Source: an uncultured Selenomonadales bacterium (lineage in GTDB: Bacteria > Bacillota > Negativicutes > Selenomonadales > Selenomonadaceae). Taken from it: a stretch of 56,886 nucleotides of DNA. The notes under the pieces are model-generated. The model saw only the letters and a list, made by a program, of their open reading frames with translations, had not been told where the DNA came from and searched no databases. The translations under genes were made by a program, and so were the position numbers. Shown in pieces: positions 9,252 through 18,435 of the stretch; position 1 is the first letter of the stretch, and every line of letters starts with the position of its first letter. Location of the stretch: assembly GCA_947165295.1 (NCBI GenBank), contig CAMUZU010000013.1:1-56886 (forward strand), in the 5' to 3' direction.

Positions 9252-10225
9252 TCAGTGCATCAATTCATTGCGGTAAAAATTGTTCATGACCGGCAGGTAC
9301 GAAATCAGCGCGGGTTGCGAACTGCCCGCCGCTTTGAATTCGCGCAGAAAAATTTCGTAGACTTCTTCGGGCGACAAAGCTTTAAGTGCCTCCACCATGT
9401 GATTGAACTGTATTGTCACGAACAAGTTCAACACCTGCAGGCGCAACTCCGGCTTGTCGCTGAAGAATTCAAAGCGACTTATGAATTCGCTGAGACCTTC
9501 GACGCCGCCAAGCAACGGGTTCGTCCAGAAAATTATTTCGTCTTTGAGCGAACGGTTGCGCCGTGTCATCGATATTTCGTTCGTGCGTTGAACATAAAAC
9601 GGCGTCGGCACACGCAAAAAATTTTTTGCCAAATAGACAAGCTCAAATGTCTACAGGATGTCTTCGGAGATTCTCATGCGCGGGAACTTTATTTCGTTGT
9701 CGACAAGCAAGTCGCGGCGCGAAAACTTTGCTTCCCGGTGTCCAAGCGAGATTGGTTTAAGAAAAATTTCTAACGTGTTCGGAAAAATGTTCCGTTTCAA
9801 GCGTCAGCTCGTCGGGAATCGGGTTTATGCCAAACGTGATTGTGATTAATTTTTCCAAATCGACTTTTTCGTCGTAGAAAAAACATTTGTCCATGTAAAC
9901 AACATCTGCTTGATATTTTTCCGCCGCGTTGAAAAGTTCCTCAAGCGCGTTTTCGACAAGCAGGTCGTCGGCGTCGACGAAGTAAACGTATTTGCCTTGC
10001 GACAGGTCAAGCCCGACATTTCGCGGCACGGCACCGCTACCGGTGTTTTCGGGCAACGTGACAATTTTAAGTCGCCCGCCGAAACGTTCAAGAAAACTTT
10101 CGGCAATCGTCGCGCTTGAGTCGGTCGAGCAGTCGTCAACAACAATAACTTCAAAGTCCGCGAACGTTTCTTTGCGCGTTGAACACCGGGATAATCTCCG
10201 ACACCGCAGGCGAGAAGTTTTCCAC
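9252..10225 (-). pseudogene. broken family 2 glycosyltransferase
   Basis: This is a fourth copy of the local glycosyltransferase. It probably began at GTG 10225 (ENFSPAVSEIIPVFNAQ). After NAQ about 17 residues of the conserved N-terminus are missing and the frame shifts near 10175, resuming as FADFEVIVVDDCSTDSS. A second lesion around 9740-9765 shifts the frame again within the FIRRDLLVDNEI region. The codon for the conserved Trp in SEDVIWTFELV is now TAG at about 9653. The C-terminal part (VPTPFYVQRTNEIS to MNNFYRNELMH) remains recognisable. At least three independent lesions make an active product very unlikely. Confidence 0.85.
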
Positions 10226-10239
10226 GCCATCACCTCAAA

Positions 10240-10286
10240 AAAAATTTCGACGAAAGAATTCTTTCTTCCGCCGAAATGTCCTGTCG
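10240..10286 (-). terminator. terminator after the Ca2+ ATPase
   Basis: On the minus strand TTTCGGCG and AGAAAG pair with CTTTC and CGTCGAAA around AATT, followed directly by eight T. It lies just downstream of the ATPase stop at 10296. Confidence 0.7.
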
Positions 10287-10295
10287 AGAAAAATT

Positions 10296-12968
10296 TTACT
10301 TCGAGCCGCCGACAATCATCTTGCGCACAATGTCGACGGGGATAATCGTTGCCGCCATTGCGATAACGAACGTCCATTCGGTCATCGTCAAGCCGTAGCA
10401 ACGAAGAATCGCGCCGCCAAGGTAAGTCATTGCGACTTGCACGACGACAATCAACGCCATGACGCGCAGAAAGCCCGTGTTGCCGCCGATGTTGTCGAAC
10501 AGGTTGACGCGGTCGGTGCGTGCGTTGAACGCGTTGAACACCGCCATAAAGATGAAGAACGCGAAGTAACCCGTCAACACGTAAACGCTGTCGCCGCCGA
10601 AAGTGAAGTTGACGCCTTCGGGGTTCATGTCGCGGAAATGTTCACGCGAAAAGTCGGTGAGCAGGAAGACCAAGCCCATTGCGAAACTCCACAGCGAGCC
10701 CATGCCGATGGCCGAAGTCATGTACGGGCTGATAATCTTTTCGTCGCGACGTTTGGGCGCCTCGTCCATGTAACGATCGAGCGCGGGTTCGCCGCCGAAT
10801 GCAAGAGCCGCCAAAGTGTCCATGACCAGGTTGACCCAAAGTATCTGCGTTATCGACAGCGGGTTTTCCAAGCCGAGCAACGGGCACACAAACGAAATCA
10901 AAACCGCGCCGACGTTGATTGTCAGCTGGAAGATGATAAATTTGCGAATCGAGTTGAAGATTGTTCGGCCGTAGAGAATCGCCTTGCCGATTGACTTAAA
11001 GTTGTCGTCGAGGATGACAATTTCGCTGGCTTCTTTGGCGACTTCGGTGCCGCCGCCCATTGCAAAGCCGACGTCAGCTTTTTTGAGCGCGGGCGAATCG
11101 TTGACGCCGTCGCCCGTCATGCCGACAACCAAATTCAGTTCCTGCGCGAGGCGAACGAGACGACTTTTATCGGTCGGCAGAGCGCGGGCAATGACGCGAA
11201 TCTTCGGCAGAGCTTGTTTGACTTCGTCGTCGCTCATTGCGTTGAGTTCGGCACTGGTGATGACAATCGCGTCGTCAATCTCAATTAAGCCGGCTTCCTT
11301 CGCAATCGCCTGCGCGGTTTCCTTGCGGTCGCCGGTAATCATGACGACTTGCACGCCGGCGGAGTGAACTTGTTCAATCGCCTTAATCGCGTCGGGGCGA
11401 ACGTCGTCGCGAATGCCAGTGACGCCCACGAACGTCAAGCCTGTGTCGGGAATGTTGCCGTCGGTGACTTCGCCGTCGTAAGTGACAAGAGCAAGCGTGC
11501 GAATTGCGCGGTTTGCAAGTTCGTCAATCTTCGCGTTAATTTCCGCCGTCGAATCAAGCGGTTGTTTTTGACCGTTGCTGTCGTAATAGTACGTGCACTT
11601 GTCGAGCAAACGTTCGGGCGCGCCTTTGATAAGCCACAAGTTGTAATCGCCGCTGACTTTCGCCATCGAATATTTTTTCGCGCTGTCGAAAGGAACCGTG
11701 TCGCCGACAGTGACGTTGGGCGCGGTGTCCTTGCCGATTAAAAATCCGAGTAATGCGCGGTCGGTCATGTTGCCGCCGACAATTTTGTCGCCCGCAATGA
11801 CTGCACCGTTGTTGAAGCGAATCGACAGCGACACGAGCGATTGAAGTTTCGCGCCGAGCTTGTCGAATGTTTCGGTGAAATTCGCCGTGCCGTCAATGAA
11901 CGTGACGACTTCGAGCAAACCTTTGGTAATCGTGCCGGTCTTGTCGCTGAAGAGCAAGTTCAAGCTGCCCGCCGTTTCAATGCCGGAAATTTTGCGGACG
12001 AGGACGTTATCTTTAAGCATCTTGCCCATGTTCTGCGCGGAGACAATCGCAATCATCAGCGGTAAACCTTCGGGCACGGCCATGACGATAATTATCACGG
12101 CGAGCATGACGGCTTCGACGAGGCTGTTGACGACGTTCATCCAGTCGGAACAGTACGCCGCCATCAACGCGCCGTCGAAGTTGTTCTGGATAACAATTCG
12201 CTCAAACATGAACGCAACCGCAATCGCGACGCCGCCGATGTAACCGAACTTTGAAATTTGGTCGGCAAGGTCGCCGAGCTTCAACTTCAGCGGAGTGTCG
12301 CGGTCTTCGTCAACTTGCAATTCGCCCGCGATTTTGCCGTAAACCGTGTTGTCGCCCAAAGTAACCGTGCGCATGACTGCACTGCCGCCCGCGACAACTG
12401 CCGCACGGAAAACTTTGTGCGGGTTCAAAAAATCTGTACTTTGCGCGGCTTCGGAGTCGGCGGCTTCGTCGGGCGCGGGAATTTTGGTTTCTTCCTTCGC
12501 CTCGCCGTTGAGAATCGATTGGTCAACTTGAATCGAGCCGTCGATAATCACGCCGTCGGCGGGAATTTTGTCGCCCGTCTGCAACAGGACGCAGTCGCCC
12601 ATTGTGATATCGGTAATCGGAATTTCCGTGACGACGCCGTTGCGATAAACCTTGCACTTGATAAGCGACGCTTCGCCTTGCAGTTTTTGGAACGCGCTTT
12701 CGTTTTTGTATTCGGAGAACGTCGACACCAAAGTCGCAAGCAAAACCGCCATTGCAATGCCGACGGATTCGTACCACTCGGCTTTACCCATGAACGCGAA
12801 GAACACGTTCAAGCAAAGCGCAAAGATAAGAATTTTGATTATCGGGTCGTCGAAGTTGCCTTTGAGTTTGTCCCAGAAACCTTCGCGAGCCTGTTCGGTG
12901 ATTGAGTTGTCGCCGAATTTGGCTTTGGCCTCTTGGACTTGCGCGTCTGTCAAACCTGTGATTTTCAA
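10296..12968 (-). CDS. P-type Ca2+-transporting ATPase, PMCA type
   Basis: The 890-residue P2B-like cation pump has an N-terminal region (residues about 1-60), a transduction domain (TGDKIPADGVIIDG), M4 PEGLPL (calcium-site region), the phosphorylated Asp in SDKTGTITKG, the nucleotide site (IKGAPERLL) and the hinge MTGDGVNDSPALKKADVG. These pumps export Ca2+ from the cytoplasm at the cost of ATP. It starts with TTG overlapping the stop of the previous glycosyltransferase (TTGA), with GGGAGG upstream. It lies among four genes for Ca2+-binding TerD proteins, which supports a shared role in Ca2+ or envelope-stress handling; that link is inference. Confidence 0.93.
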   Translation of the reverse strand: MKITGLTDAQVQEAKAKFGDNSITEQAREGFWDKLKGNFDDPIIKILIFALCLNVFFAFMGKAEWYESVGIAMAVLLATLVSTFSEYKNESAFQKLQGEASLIKCKVYRNGVVTEIPITDITMGDCVLLQTGDKIPADGVIIDGSIQVDQSILNGEAKEETKIPAPDEAADSEAAQSTDFLNPHKVFRAAVVAGGSAVMRTVTLGDNTVYGKIAGELQVDEDRDTPLKLKLGDLADQISKFGYIGGVAIAVAFMFERIVIQNNFDGALMAAYCSDWMNVVNSLVEAVMLAVIIIVMAVPEGLPLMIAIVSAQNMGKMLKDNVLVRKISGIETAGSLNLLFSDKTGTITKGLLEVVTFIDGTANFTETFDKLGAKLQSLVSLSIRFNNGAVIAGDKIVGGNMTDRALLGFLIGKDTAPNVTVGDTVPFDSAKKYSMAKVSGDYNLWLIKGAPERLLDKCTYYYDSNGQKQPLDSTAEINAKIDELANRAIRTLALVTYDGEVTDGNIPDTGLTFVGVTGIRDDVRPDAIKAIEQVHSAGVQVVMITGDRKETAQAIAKEAGLIEIDDAIVITSAELNAMSDDEVKQALPKIRVIARALPTDKSRLVRLAQELNLVVGMTGDGVNDSPALKKADVGFAMGGGTEVAKEASEIVILDDNFKSIGKAILYGRTIFNSIRKFIIFQLTINVGAVLISFVCPLLGLENPLSITQILWVNLVMDTLAALAFGGEPALDRYMDEAPKRRDEKIISPYMTSAIGMGSLWSFAMGLVFLLTDFSREHFRDMNPEGVNFTFGGDSVYVLTGYFAFFIFMAVFNAFNARTDRVNLFDNIGGNTGFLRVMALIVVVQVAMTYLGGAILRCYGLTMTEWTFVIAMAATIIPVDIVRKMIVGGSK

Positions 12969-14002
12969 TTGGATACCTCCCGTGTGTCCGACGCGAACGG
13001 TTGCCGTGTCGAATCGAGTTTAAAAATATTCGCCGCGACGAAAAGATACGATGTCAACGCAACGTTGTCTTGCGGCCTGCGCGAAAAAACGTGCGTGCAA
13101 AAGAAGTCGTACACTTCGCCGGGGTCGTAGCCTTGATTGATGAAAGTTTCTTGTGCGAAGTTGTCGAGCCGTTCACGCATGAAAAAATCAATCAGCGCGA
13201 AACGATACTTCGGGTTGTCGACGAAAAACTTGTTGCCGCTCATGAAGTCATCTAAACTTTTGACGATCGTGGTCACGTTGTCGAAGAACTTCACAAGCCC
13301 TTCGTCGCGTCGCGAAATTGAATCTTCGTGCGCACGGTAATTGTAACTGACGAACGGCACGCGGACATAATTTTTCGCGGTGACCAAGCACTCGAACATG
13401 AACACGAAATCCTCGAAAGTCTTCGCGGCGGGGAACGTGATTTTGTTGTCGACGAGAAATTGTCGGCGGAAGAGCTTGCCCCACGCCTGCCACATGTATC
13501 TTTTGCGGGTGAAGTCCGTCACGCGTCGGCCGATGTCGAAAGTTTCAAGCGTCGGCGCGGTGACGAATTCGCCCGTCTGCATGCTCATGACTTCGGCTTG
13601 AAGTTGTCCGCCCGCGACGGTGAAGTCAACGTACTTTTCGGCGTGAACAACGTCGGCATTGAAACTTTCCGCGACGTTGAAAAAATCTTCCAGCGCGGTT
13701 TCGCTCAACAGGTCGTCGCTGTCGAGGAAGCAAACGTACTTGCCGCGTGCCGCCTCAAGCGCAAAATTTCTCGGAACGCCGGGACGACCGCTGTTCTTCG
13801 AGAGCGTCAACAAACTCAACCTGCCGCCGAATTCGGGCGAAAATTTTTGGACGACGGCACGACTTGAATCAGTCGAGCAATCGTCCGCAACGATAACTTC
13901 AAAATCTTGGAACGTCTGGTTAAGCACGCTTGTCAAACAGTCCGCGATAAAATCCTGCGCGTTGAACACGGCGACAATCACGGTAACTGCGGGATTGTTC
14001 AT
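12965..14002 (-). CDS. family 2 glycosyltransferase
   Basis: GT-A transferase of 345 residues. It starts MNNPAVTVIVAVFNAQDFI and carries VIVADDCSTDSS and CFLDSDDLLS, followed by the same C-terminal domain as the other local paralogs (YNYRAHEDSISRRDEGLVKFF, NPKYRFALIDFFMRE). A GGAGG site precedes the ATG by six bases. It is the most divergent intact paralog and is translationally coupled to the Ca2+ ATPase gene behind it. The sugar and acceptor are unknown. Confidence 0.88.
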   Translation of the reverse strand: MNNPAVTVIVAVFNAQDFIADCLTSVLNQTFQDFEVIVADDCSTDSSRAVVQKFSPEFGGRLSLLTLSKNSGRPGVPRNFALEAARGKYVCFLDSDDLLSETALEDFFNVAESFNADVVHAEKYVDFTVAGGQLQAEVMSMQTGEFVTAPTLETFDIGRRVTDFTRKRYMWQAWGKLFRRQFLVDNKITFPAAKTFEDFVFMFECLVTAKNYVRVPFVSYNYRAHEDSISRRDEGLVKFFDNVTTIVKSLDDFMSGNKFFVDNPKYRFALIDFFMRERLDNFAQETFINQGYDPGEVYDFFCTHVFSRRPQDNVALTSYLFVAANIFKLDSTRQPFASDTREVSN

Positions 14003-14014
14003 GTGACCTCCGAA

Positions 14015-14923
14015 TTACTTCCTGAGCACGTCGAGAATGTAACGTTCAGCCAAAAGCATGGCGAATTTCTGCGAACGGTCGGAAATGTCGAAGCGATAAT
14101 CTTCGTCGTTGATGTCGTTGTCCGAAATGACGCGAATGCCGATGAACGGAATGTTCACGTTGTGGCAAATTTGCGCAACGGCAACGGTCTCCATCTCCGA
14201 AGCGGTAATGCCGTATCTTTCGCGCAGGAAGTTGACGTAATCAACCCAACTCATCCACCAATCGGCGGAAGCAATCGTGCCCGTCACCGAGGTGAATTCG
14301 TGTGTCGAGTCGGCGGCAACTCTTTTGGCAAGTTCAAGCAAAGTTTTATCGGCGTAAAATTCACCGCGACGCTTGAAAGTTTCGTCGACACGGTCGTAAG
14401 CGAAAACGCCGCGCATTTCTTGAGCAGTGTAATCGACGCCCGCGCCCGCAGGTGACTGCTGTGTATAAATCGCGCTTGACGGAATGCTTTTCGCGCCAAT
14501 GACGATGTCGCCGACGTGAACCGCAGGGTCACTGCCGCCCGCCGTGCCTTGATTGATGACGGCAATCGGATTGAACTTCTCAATCGCAAGAATCGTCGAA
14601 GCCGCCGCGTTTGCCAAGCCTTGCTCCGTGCGCGAAATGACGATCGGGTAATTCCTGTACGTGCCCGCGATGAACAAGTAATTGTCGTAACGATAGACGA
14701 CGGGCTTTTTCAGCGAACGAACCAACGCGTCGGTTTCGATGTTCATTGCGCCTTGAATCAAAATCGGTCGCGGGCGGATTTTGTAATCGCGTTTGGCTTG
14801 CGGCAACGACTTGTAATACTCCTCGATGCTTGCGGTCAAAACGTCTTTGTCGCTCGCGTAAACCTGCGCGGGAAGTGTCGCCCACAGCAGAGCCGCAATC
14901 AGCAATGCAAAAAGTTTCTTCAT
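14015..14923 (-). CDS. secreted MTA/SAH nucleosidase-like protein (copy 1)
   Basis: The 302-residue member of the purine/uridine phosphorylase superfamily is close in pattern to 5'-methylthioadenosine/S-adenosylhomocysteine nucleosidase. A clear signal peptide (MKKLFALLIAALLWATLPAQVYAS) predicts export, which is unusual for an enzyme normally found in the cytoplasm. Family motifs are VINQGTAGG, the SEMETVAVAQIC segment with the substrate-contacting Met-Glu, and VISDND with the Asp that protonates the purine ring. Its ATG overlaps the stop of its upstream twin (ATGA). The natural substrate outside the cytoplasm is not evident. Confidence 0.85.
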   Translation of the reverse strand: MKKLFALLIAALLWATLPAQVYASDKDVLTASIEEYYKSLPQAKRDYKIRPRPILIQGAMNIETDALVRSLKKPVVYRYDNYLFIAGTYRNYPIVISRTEQGLANAAASTILAIEKFNPIAVINQGTAGGSDPAVHVGDIVIGAKSIPSSAIYTQQSPAGAGVDYTAQEMRGVFAYDRVDETFKRRGEFYADKTLLELAKRVAADSTHEFTSVTGTIASADWWMSWVDYVNFLRERYGITASEMETVAVAQICHNVNIPFIGIRVISDNDINDEDYRFDISDRSQKFAMLLAERYILDVLRK

Positions 14924-15831
14924 TTGGAAGCCCTCAAAATCTTGTTGATGTAATCCTCAACGACGAGCAAAACAAAGTTCTGCGCGACGGTCGCCGACTC
15001 AGCCGAAAAATCTTCGCCGGTCAACGCGCTGTTTGAAATGACGCGAATGCCGACGAACGGAATGCCCGCCGTGTGACAAATTTGCGCGACGGCACAGGTC
15101 TCCATCTCTTCGCAGGACGTGCCGTATTTTTCGTGCAGGAAGTTGATGTAATCGACGCAGTTCAGCCAAGAATCGCTCGTGCCGATTGTCCCTGAAACGA
15201 CATTGAAATTTTCGTGCGTGTTTGCGACGGCAAACGCCATGTTGAACAGCGTCGGGTCGGCGTGATATTCGCTGTAGCGTTCAAACTTGCCGCTTGCCTC
15301 GTCGAAAGAGTAAGCTCCGCGCATTTCCTGTTGCGTCAAGTCAATGCCCGAACCTGCGGGACTGTACGTCGTCTTGAACGAAGTAACTTCAATGCTGTGC
15401 GAACCGACGACGATATTGCCGACGTGCAAATTCGGGTCATGACTGCCCGCCGTGCCTTGATTGATGACTGCAACGGGGTTGAACTTGCGAATCGCCAAAG
15501 CAGTCGAAGCCGCCGCGTTTGCAAGACCAACTTCCGTGCGTGCGACGACGACGGGATAACCTTTGTACGTGCCCGCGACGAACAAGTAATTCAGCTCACG
15601 GTAAACGACGGGATTTTTCAGCGCGTGAATCAAAACGTCGGTTTCAATGTTCATTGCGCCTTGAATCAAAATCGGGCGTTGACGACTTTGGTAATCGCCT
15701 TCACCGTGCGGCAACGTCGAATAAAATTCTTCGATGCGTGCGGTCAAGGCATCTTCGTCGACGGCGTGAACCTGCGCGGGAAACGTCGTCCAAAGCAGAG
15801 CCGCAATCAACAGCGCGAAAAATTTTTTCAC
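14920..15831 (-). CDS. secreted MTA/SAH nucleosidase-like protein (copy 2)
   Basis: This tandem paralog has 303 residues and the same signal peptide type (MKKFFALLIAALLWTTFPAQVHAV) and the motifs VINQGTAGS and CEEMETCAVAQIC. Where copy 1 has VISDND this protein has VISNSA, so the expected catalytic Asp is replaced by Asn and activity or specificity may have changed. The GTG start lies just after the stop of the TerD gene, so TerD and both nucleosidase genes form one run. Duplication followed by divergence is the simplest history. Confidence 0.83.
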   Translation of the reverse strand: MKKFFALLIAALLWTTFPAQVHAVDEDALTARIEEFYSTLPHGEGDYQSRQRPILIQGAMNIETDVLIHALKNPVVYRELNYLFVAGTYKGYPVVVARTEVGLANAAASTALAIRKFNPVAVINQGTAGSHDPNLHVGNIVVGSHSIEVTSFKTTYSPAGSGIDLTQQEMRGAYSFDEASGKFERYSEYHADPTLFNMAFAVANTHENFNVVSGTIGTSDSWLNCVDYINFLHEKYGTSCEEMETCAVAQICHTAGIPFVGIRVISNSALTGEDFSAESATVAQNFVLLVVEDYINKILRASK

Positions 15832-15834
15832 GGC

Positions 15835-16443
15835 TTACTTGAACCTTGCGCTCAATTCGCTGAGGCCGGTGTCTTTCGTGCCCGTGCCGACAGCGTTAAA
15901 TTTCCACTCGCCGTTTCTGCGGTAGACTTCGCCGGCAATCATTGAAAGCATGTCGGTGTAATCGTCGCTCAAATTGAAGCGGCAAAGTTCCTCGCGACTG
16001 TCGGGGTCGATAATCCGAATGTACGCGTTCTTAATCATGCCGAAATGTTGCTTGCGGTCGACGGCCTGATAAATGTTGACGACGAAAATCAGCTTGTCGT
16101 ACTGGTCGGGCAATCTGTCCAAGTCGACGAAAATTTGTTCGTCGTCGCCTTCGCCGTCACCCGTCAAGTTGTCGCCCATGTGTTTGACCGCGCCGCTTCT
16201 GTGCTCAAGGTTGTTGAAGAAAACCAGATCGTCCTTGTCGACGAATTTGCCGCCTTGACACACGAAAACCGACGCGTCGCAGTCGATGTTGGCGGGCGAC
16301 GAGCTGAACAGGTTGCTGAAGAAACCGCCGCTTTTCTCTTTTTTGGCAGCGTCCCAGCCGAGACCGACCATGAGGCGCGAAAGTTTCTTGCCGTCGGACT
16401 TTTTGAGCGAAACCTTCTGACCTTTCTGCAGATTGACAGCCAT
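15835..16443 (-). CDS. TerD family protein
   Basis: The single TerD domain of 202 residues has MVGLGWDAAKKEKSGGFFSN, then DLVFFNNLEHRSGAVKHMG and the acidic Ca2+-site loop GDNLTGDGEGDDEQIFVDL. An insertion (FFSNLFSSSPANI) sits where other local TerD proteins read directly into DLDAAAF, and the Asp-rich strand is changed to DCDASVF, so this copy is divergent. An AAGGAG site precedes the ATG. It leads the run with the two nucleosidase-like genes. Confidence 0.88.
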   Translation of the reverse strand: MAVNLQKGQKVSLKKSDGKKLSRLMVGLGWDAAKKEKSGGFFSNLFSSSPANIDCDASVFVCQGGKFVDKDDLVFFNNLEHRSGAVKHMGDNLTGDGEGDDEQIFVDLDRLPDQYDKLIFVVNIYQAVDRKQHFGMIKNAYIRIIDPDSREELCRFNLSDDYTDMLSMIAGEVYRRNGEWKFNAVGTGTKDTGLSELSARFK

Positions 16444-16461
16444 GATGAAAATCTCCTTTCG

Positions 16462-16502
16462 TTAGCAAAAACGGTCGGCAGTCGTAAAACCGCCAACCGT
16501 CA
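16462..16502 (-). terminator. hairpin with T tract between two TerD genes
   Basis: On the minus strand AACGGT plus GGC pairs with GCC plus ACCGTT, followed by TTTTTGC. It could partly terminate transcription from the upstream TerD gene before the next TerD gene. Confidence 0.6.
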
Positions 16503-16525
16503 AATTTATTCGTGATTCGTTGATG

Positions 16526-17104
16526 TTACACGTTGACGCCGAAGTTTTTGCACAGCGCGGCAAGCCCGCCCGAAAAGCCGGAGCCAATCGCGTTGAACTT
16601 CCACTCGCCTTTGTTGCGATACAGTTCGCCGATAACGACGGCCGTTTCAATCGAGAAATCTTCGCCCAGGTCGTAGCGGATGAGTTCTTCTCCCGACGCC
16701 TTGTTGACGACGCGAATGAAAGCATTTTCAACTTGCCCGAAGTTCTGCTTGCGTTCTTCCGCCTCGTAAATCGTGACGGTGAAGTCAATTTTCTCGACGT
16801 TTTCGGGAACTTTGCTAAGGTCGATAACAATTTCTTCGTCGTCGCCTTCGCCCGCACCGGTCAAGTTGTCGCCGAGATGTTCGACGGAGCCGGAAGCGTG
16901 CTTGAGATTCTGGTAAAAGATGAAATCGTCGTCGCTGTTGACTTTGCCCGTGCCGTTGAGCAGGAACGCCGCCGCGTCCAGGTCGAATTCCGAGCCGCCG
17001 TCGTATTTGTTGGTGTCCCAGCCGAGCCCGATAAGAACTTCTTTCAAGCCGGGATTCGTCTTCGTGAGGTCAACTTTTTGCCCCTTCTTCAAACTGACTG
17101 CCAT
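16526..17104 (-). CDS. TerD family protein
   Basis: The canonical 192-residue TerD domain protein starts [19 protein letters not shown] and has [21 protein letters not shown] split over two strands, DDDFIFYQN, and the Ca2+ loop [19 protein letters not shown]. It is very similar to the TerD half of the fusion at 3696. The ATG at 17104 is preferred to an upstream in-frame ATG because GGAGG lies nine bases before it. It is the first gene after a good promoter and ends before a hairpin that may separate it from the rest of the run. Confidence 0.92.
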   Translation of the reverse strand: MAVSLKKGQKVDLTKTNPGLKEVLIGLGWDTNKYDGGSEFDLDAAAFLLNGTGKVNSDDDFIFYQNLKHASGSVEHLGDNLTGAGEGDDEEIVIDLSKVPENVEKIDFTVTIYEAEERKQNFGQVENAFIRVVNKASGEELIRYDLGEDFSIETAVVIGELYRNKGEWKFNAIGSGFSGGLAALCKNFGVNV

Positions 17105-17151
17105 GAAGTAAAACCTCCCAAAAATTTTTCTGGCCGTTTCAAGCCGCACCT

Positions 17152-17180
17152 AATCTAGCACAACATGAAAATAATTTCAA
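17152..17180 (-). promoter_or_regulatory. sigma70-type promoter for the TerD gene
   Basis: The minus strand reads TTGAAA, a 17-base spacer, then TAGATT, about 48 bases upstream of the TerD ATG. Confidence 0.65.
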
Positions 17181-17197
17181 GTCACGCGCAGGACACA

Positions 17198-17545
17198 ATT
17201 TAACTTTCCGGCGTCAAGGCAATCAACCACGCTTGCGGACACGTCGAGGCGACGAAGTCAATTTCAAAGTGCGAAGTCAACTTTTCGGCGTCAAGGCAAT
17301 CAATCGCGCTTGCAGACATATCAAGCCGACGAATCAACTTCAACGTGCGAAGTCAACTTTCGGCGACAAGGCAATCAATCGCGCTTGCGGACACGTCGAG
17401 GCGACGAAGTCAATTTCAAAGTGCGAAGTCAACTTTTCGGCGTCAAGGCAATCAACCGCGCTTGCGAACACGTCGAGGCGACGAAGTCAATTTCAAAGTG
17501 CGAAGTCAACTTTTCGGCGTCAAGGCAATCAATCGCGCAGGCAAG
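17198..17545. repeat. 75-77 bp tandem repeats copied from the 3' end of the cyclase gene
   Basis: About four and a half copies of a 75-77 bp unit are present, with GCTTGC landmarks at 17231, 17308, 17383 and 17460. The final copy merges into the last codons of the cyclase gene (GLPARLIALTPKS), so the array is a tandem expansion of that gene end into its downstream region. The reading frame is not kept from copy to copy. The 400-bp stretch to the next gene holds no other feature apart from the TerD promoter. Confidence 0.85.
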
Positions 17546-18255
17546 CCCGTTGCACCGACGATGTTCGGCCACGTGACGATTAACACCGCGCCTGCGGAAG
17601 CAACTTTGTCAAGATTCGTCATGACTTCAACCTGAAGTTTGCCTTTCGACAGCAGGTAACGTTCGCAAGCCAAATCGCCCGACTTTGCCGCCTCAGCCGA
17701 AGCGTCCGTGTCCAAAGTTTCGTGACCGTTGGCGGCGGCGTTTCGCGTTTCGTAAATGTATTTGAGCGCGTCGAGTGACCAGCCGGGGAAATTTTCGCTG
17801 CCGTCGTCGGCAATGCCCGAAATCGCGTTCATGTCCGGCCAATGTTTTGACCAGCCGCTGTAAAGCGCAACGAACGCGCCGTCGGGAATTTCGCCGTAAA
17901 CTTTTTCGTAGTCGATGATGTCTTGAGCCGTCGCCGCGTAATGAACGTCCGCCGCAACTTTTTTCGTGATGTCGACGACGCACAGCGGATAAATCATGTT
18001 CGCCGCGCCGTAAGCGTCCGACAACGCGCCGCCTTTGACGAAGTGACCGGGAAAGTCGACGTGCGTGCCGAACTGTCCGGGGAACTTGAACGTTTGAATC
18101 AGGCAGTCGAGCATCGGGTTGCCCCAATCGAAACAGGTCTTGCCGAGTTCAACGGAGCCTGCGGGAATGCCCGACCAATACGGACTTGTGTTGTCGAGCG
18201 GGTGAGTCAAGTCGACGACTTCAAAGCTTTTGAGTTGGTTGAAGAACTTCCACAT
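17506..18255 (-). CDS. cyclase-family metal-dependent hydrolase
   Basis: The 249-residue protein has the hallmark of the cyclase/kynurenine formamidase-like family, the metal-binding HxxxDxxxH arrangement in FGTHVDFPGHF, preceded by VVDLTHPLDNTSPYW. These enzymes hydrolyse amide or ester bonds with a divalent metal; the substrate here is not predictable and no tryptophan genes are near. The ATG at 18255 has GGAGG eight bases upstream; earlier in-frame starts are weaker. Its 3' end seeds the tandem repeats downstream. It is divergent to the yhdT/panF genes. Confidence 0.82.
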   Translation of the reverse strand: MWKFFNQLKSFEVVDLTHPLDNTSPYWSGIPAGSVELGKTCFDWGNPMLDCLIQTFKFPGQFGTHVDFPGHFVKGGALSDAYGAANMIYPLCVVDITKKVAADVHYAATAQDIIDYEKVYGEIPDGAFVALYSGWSKHWPDMNAISGIADDGSENFPGWSLDALKYIYETRNAAANGHETLDTDASAEAAKSGDLACERYLLSKGKLQVEVMTNLDKVASAGAVLIVTWPNIVGATGLPARLIALTPKS

Positions 18256-18346
18256 AACGAAACCTCCTGCTGAAGATTCTTTGAAGATTGACGCGGGAAG
18301 TTTCGCGGCGACGAAAATTTTTCCTGCCGTGCACGCGAAAGTTTGT

Positions 18347-18375
18347 TTGACAGCGCGGCGGCGACAATATACAAT
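18347..18375 (+). promoter_or_regulatory. sigma70-type promoter for the yhdT-panF pair
   Basis: TTGACA, a 17-base spacer and TACAAT lie 60 bases upstream of the YhdT-type start codon, a near-consensus match. Confidence 0.75.
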
Positions 18376-18435
18376 TCGGCGCGAAAATTGAGCTTGTACT
18401 TCCGAACGCGGGAGACGAGACTTGGAGGCTTTGTC

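Noticed and set aside
17233-17635. Overlapping plus-strand frames in the cyclase repeat region
   Set aside because: They merely read the tandem repeats and have no starts with ribosome sites.
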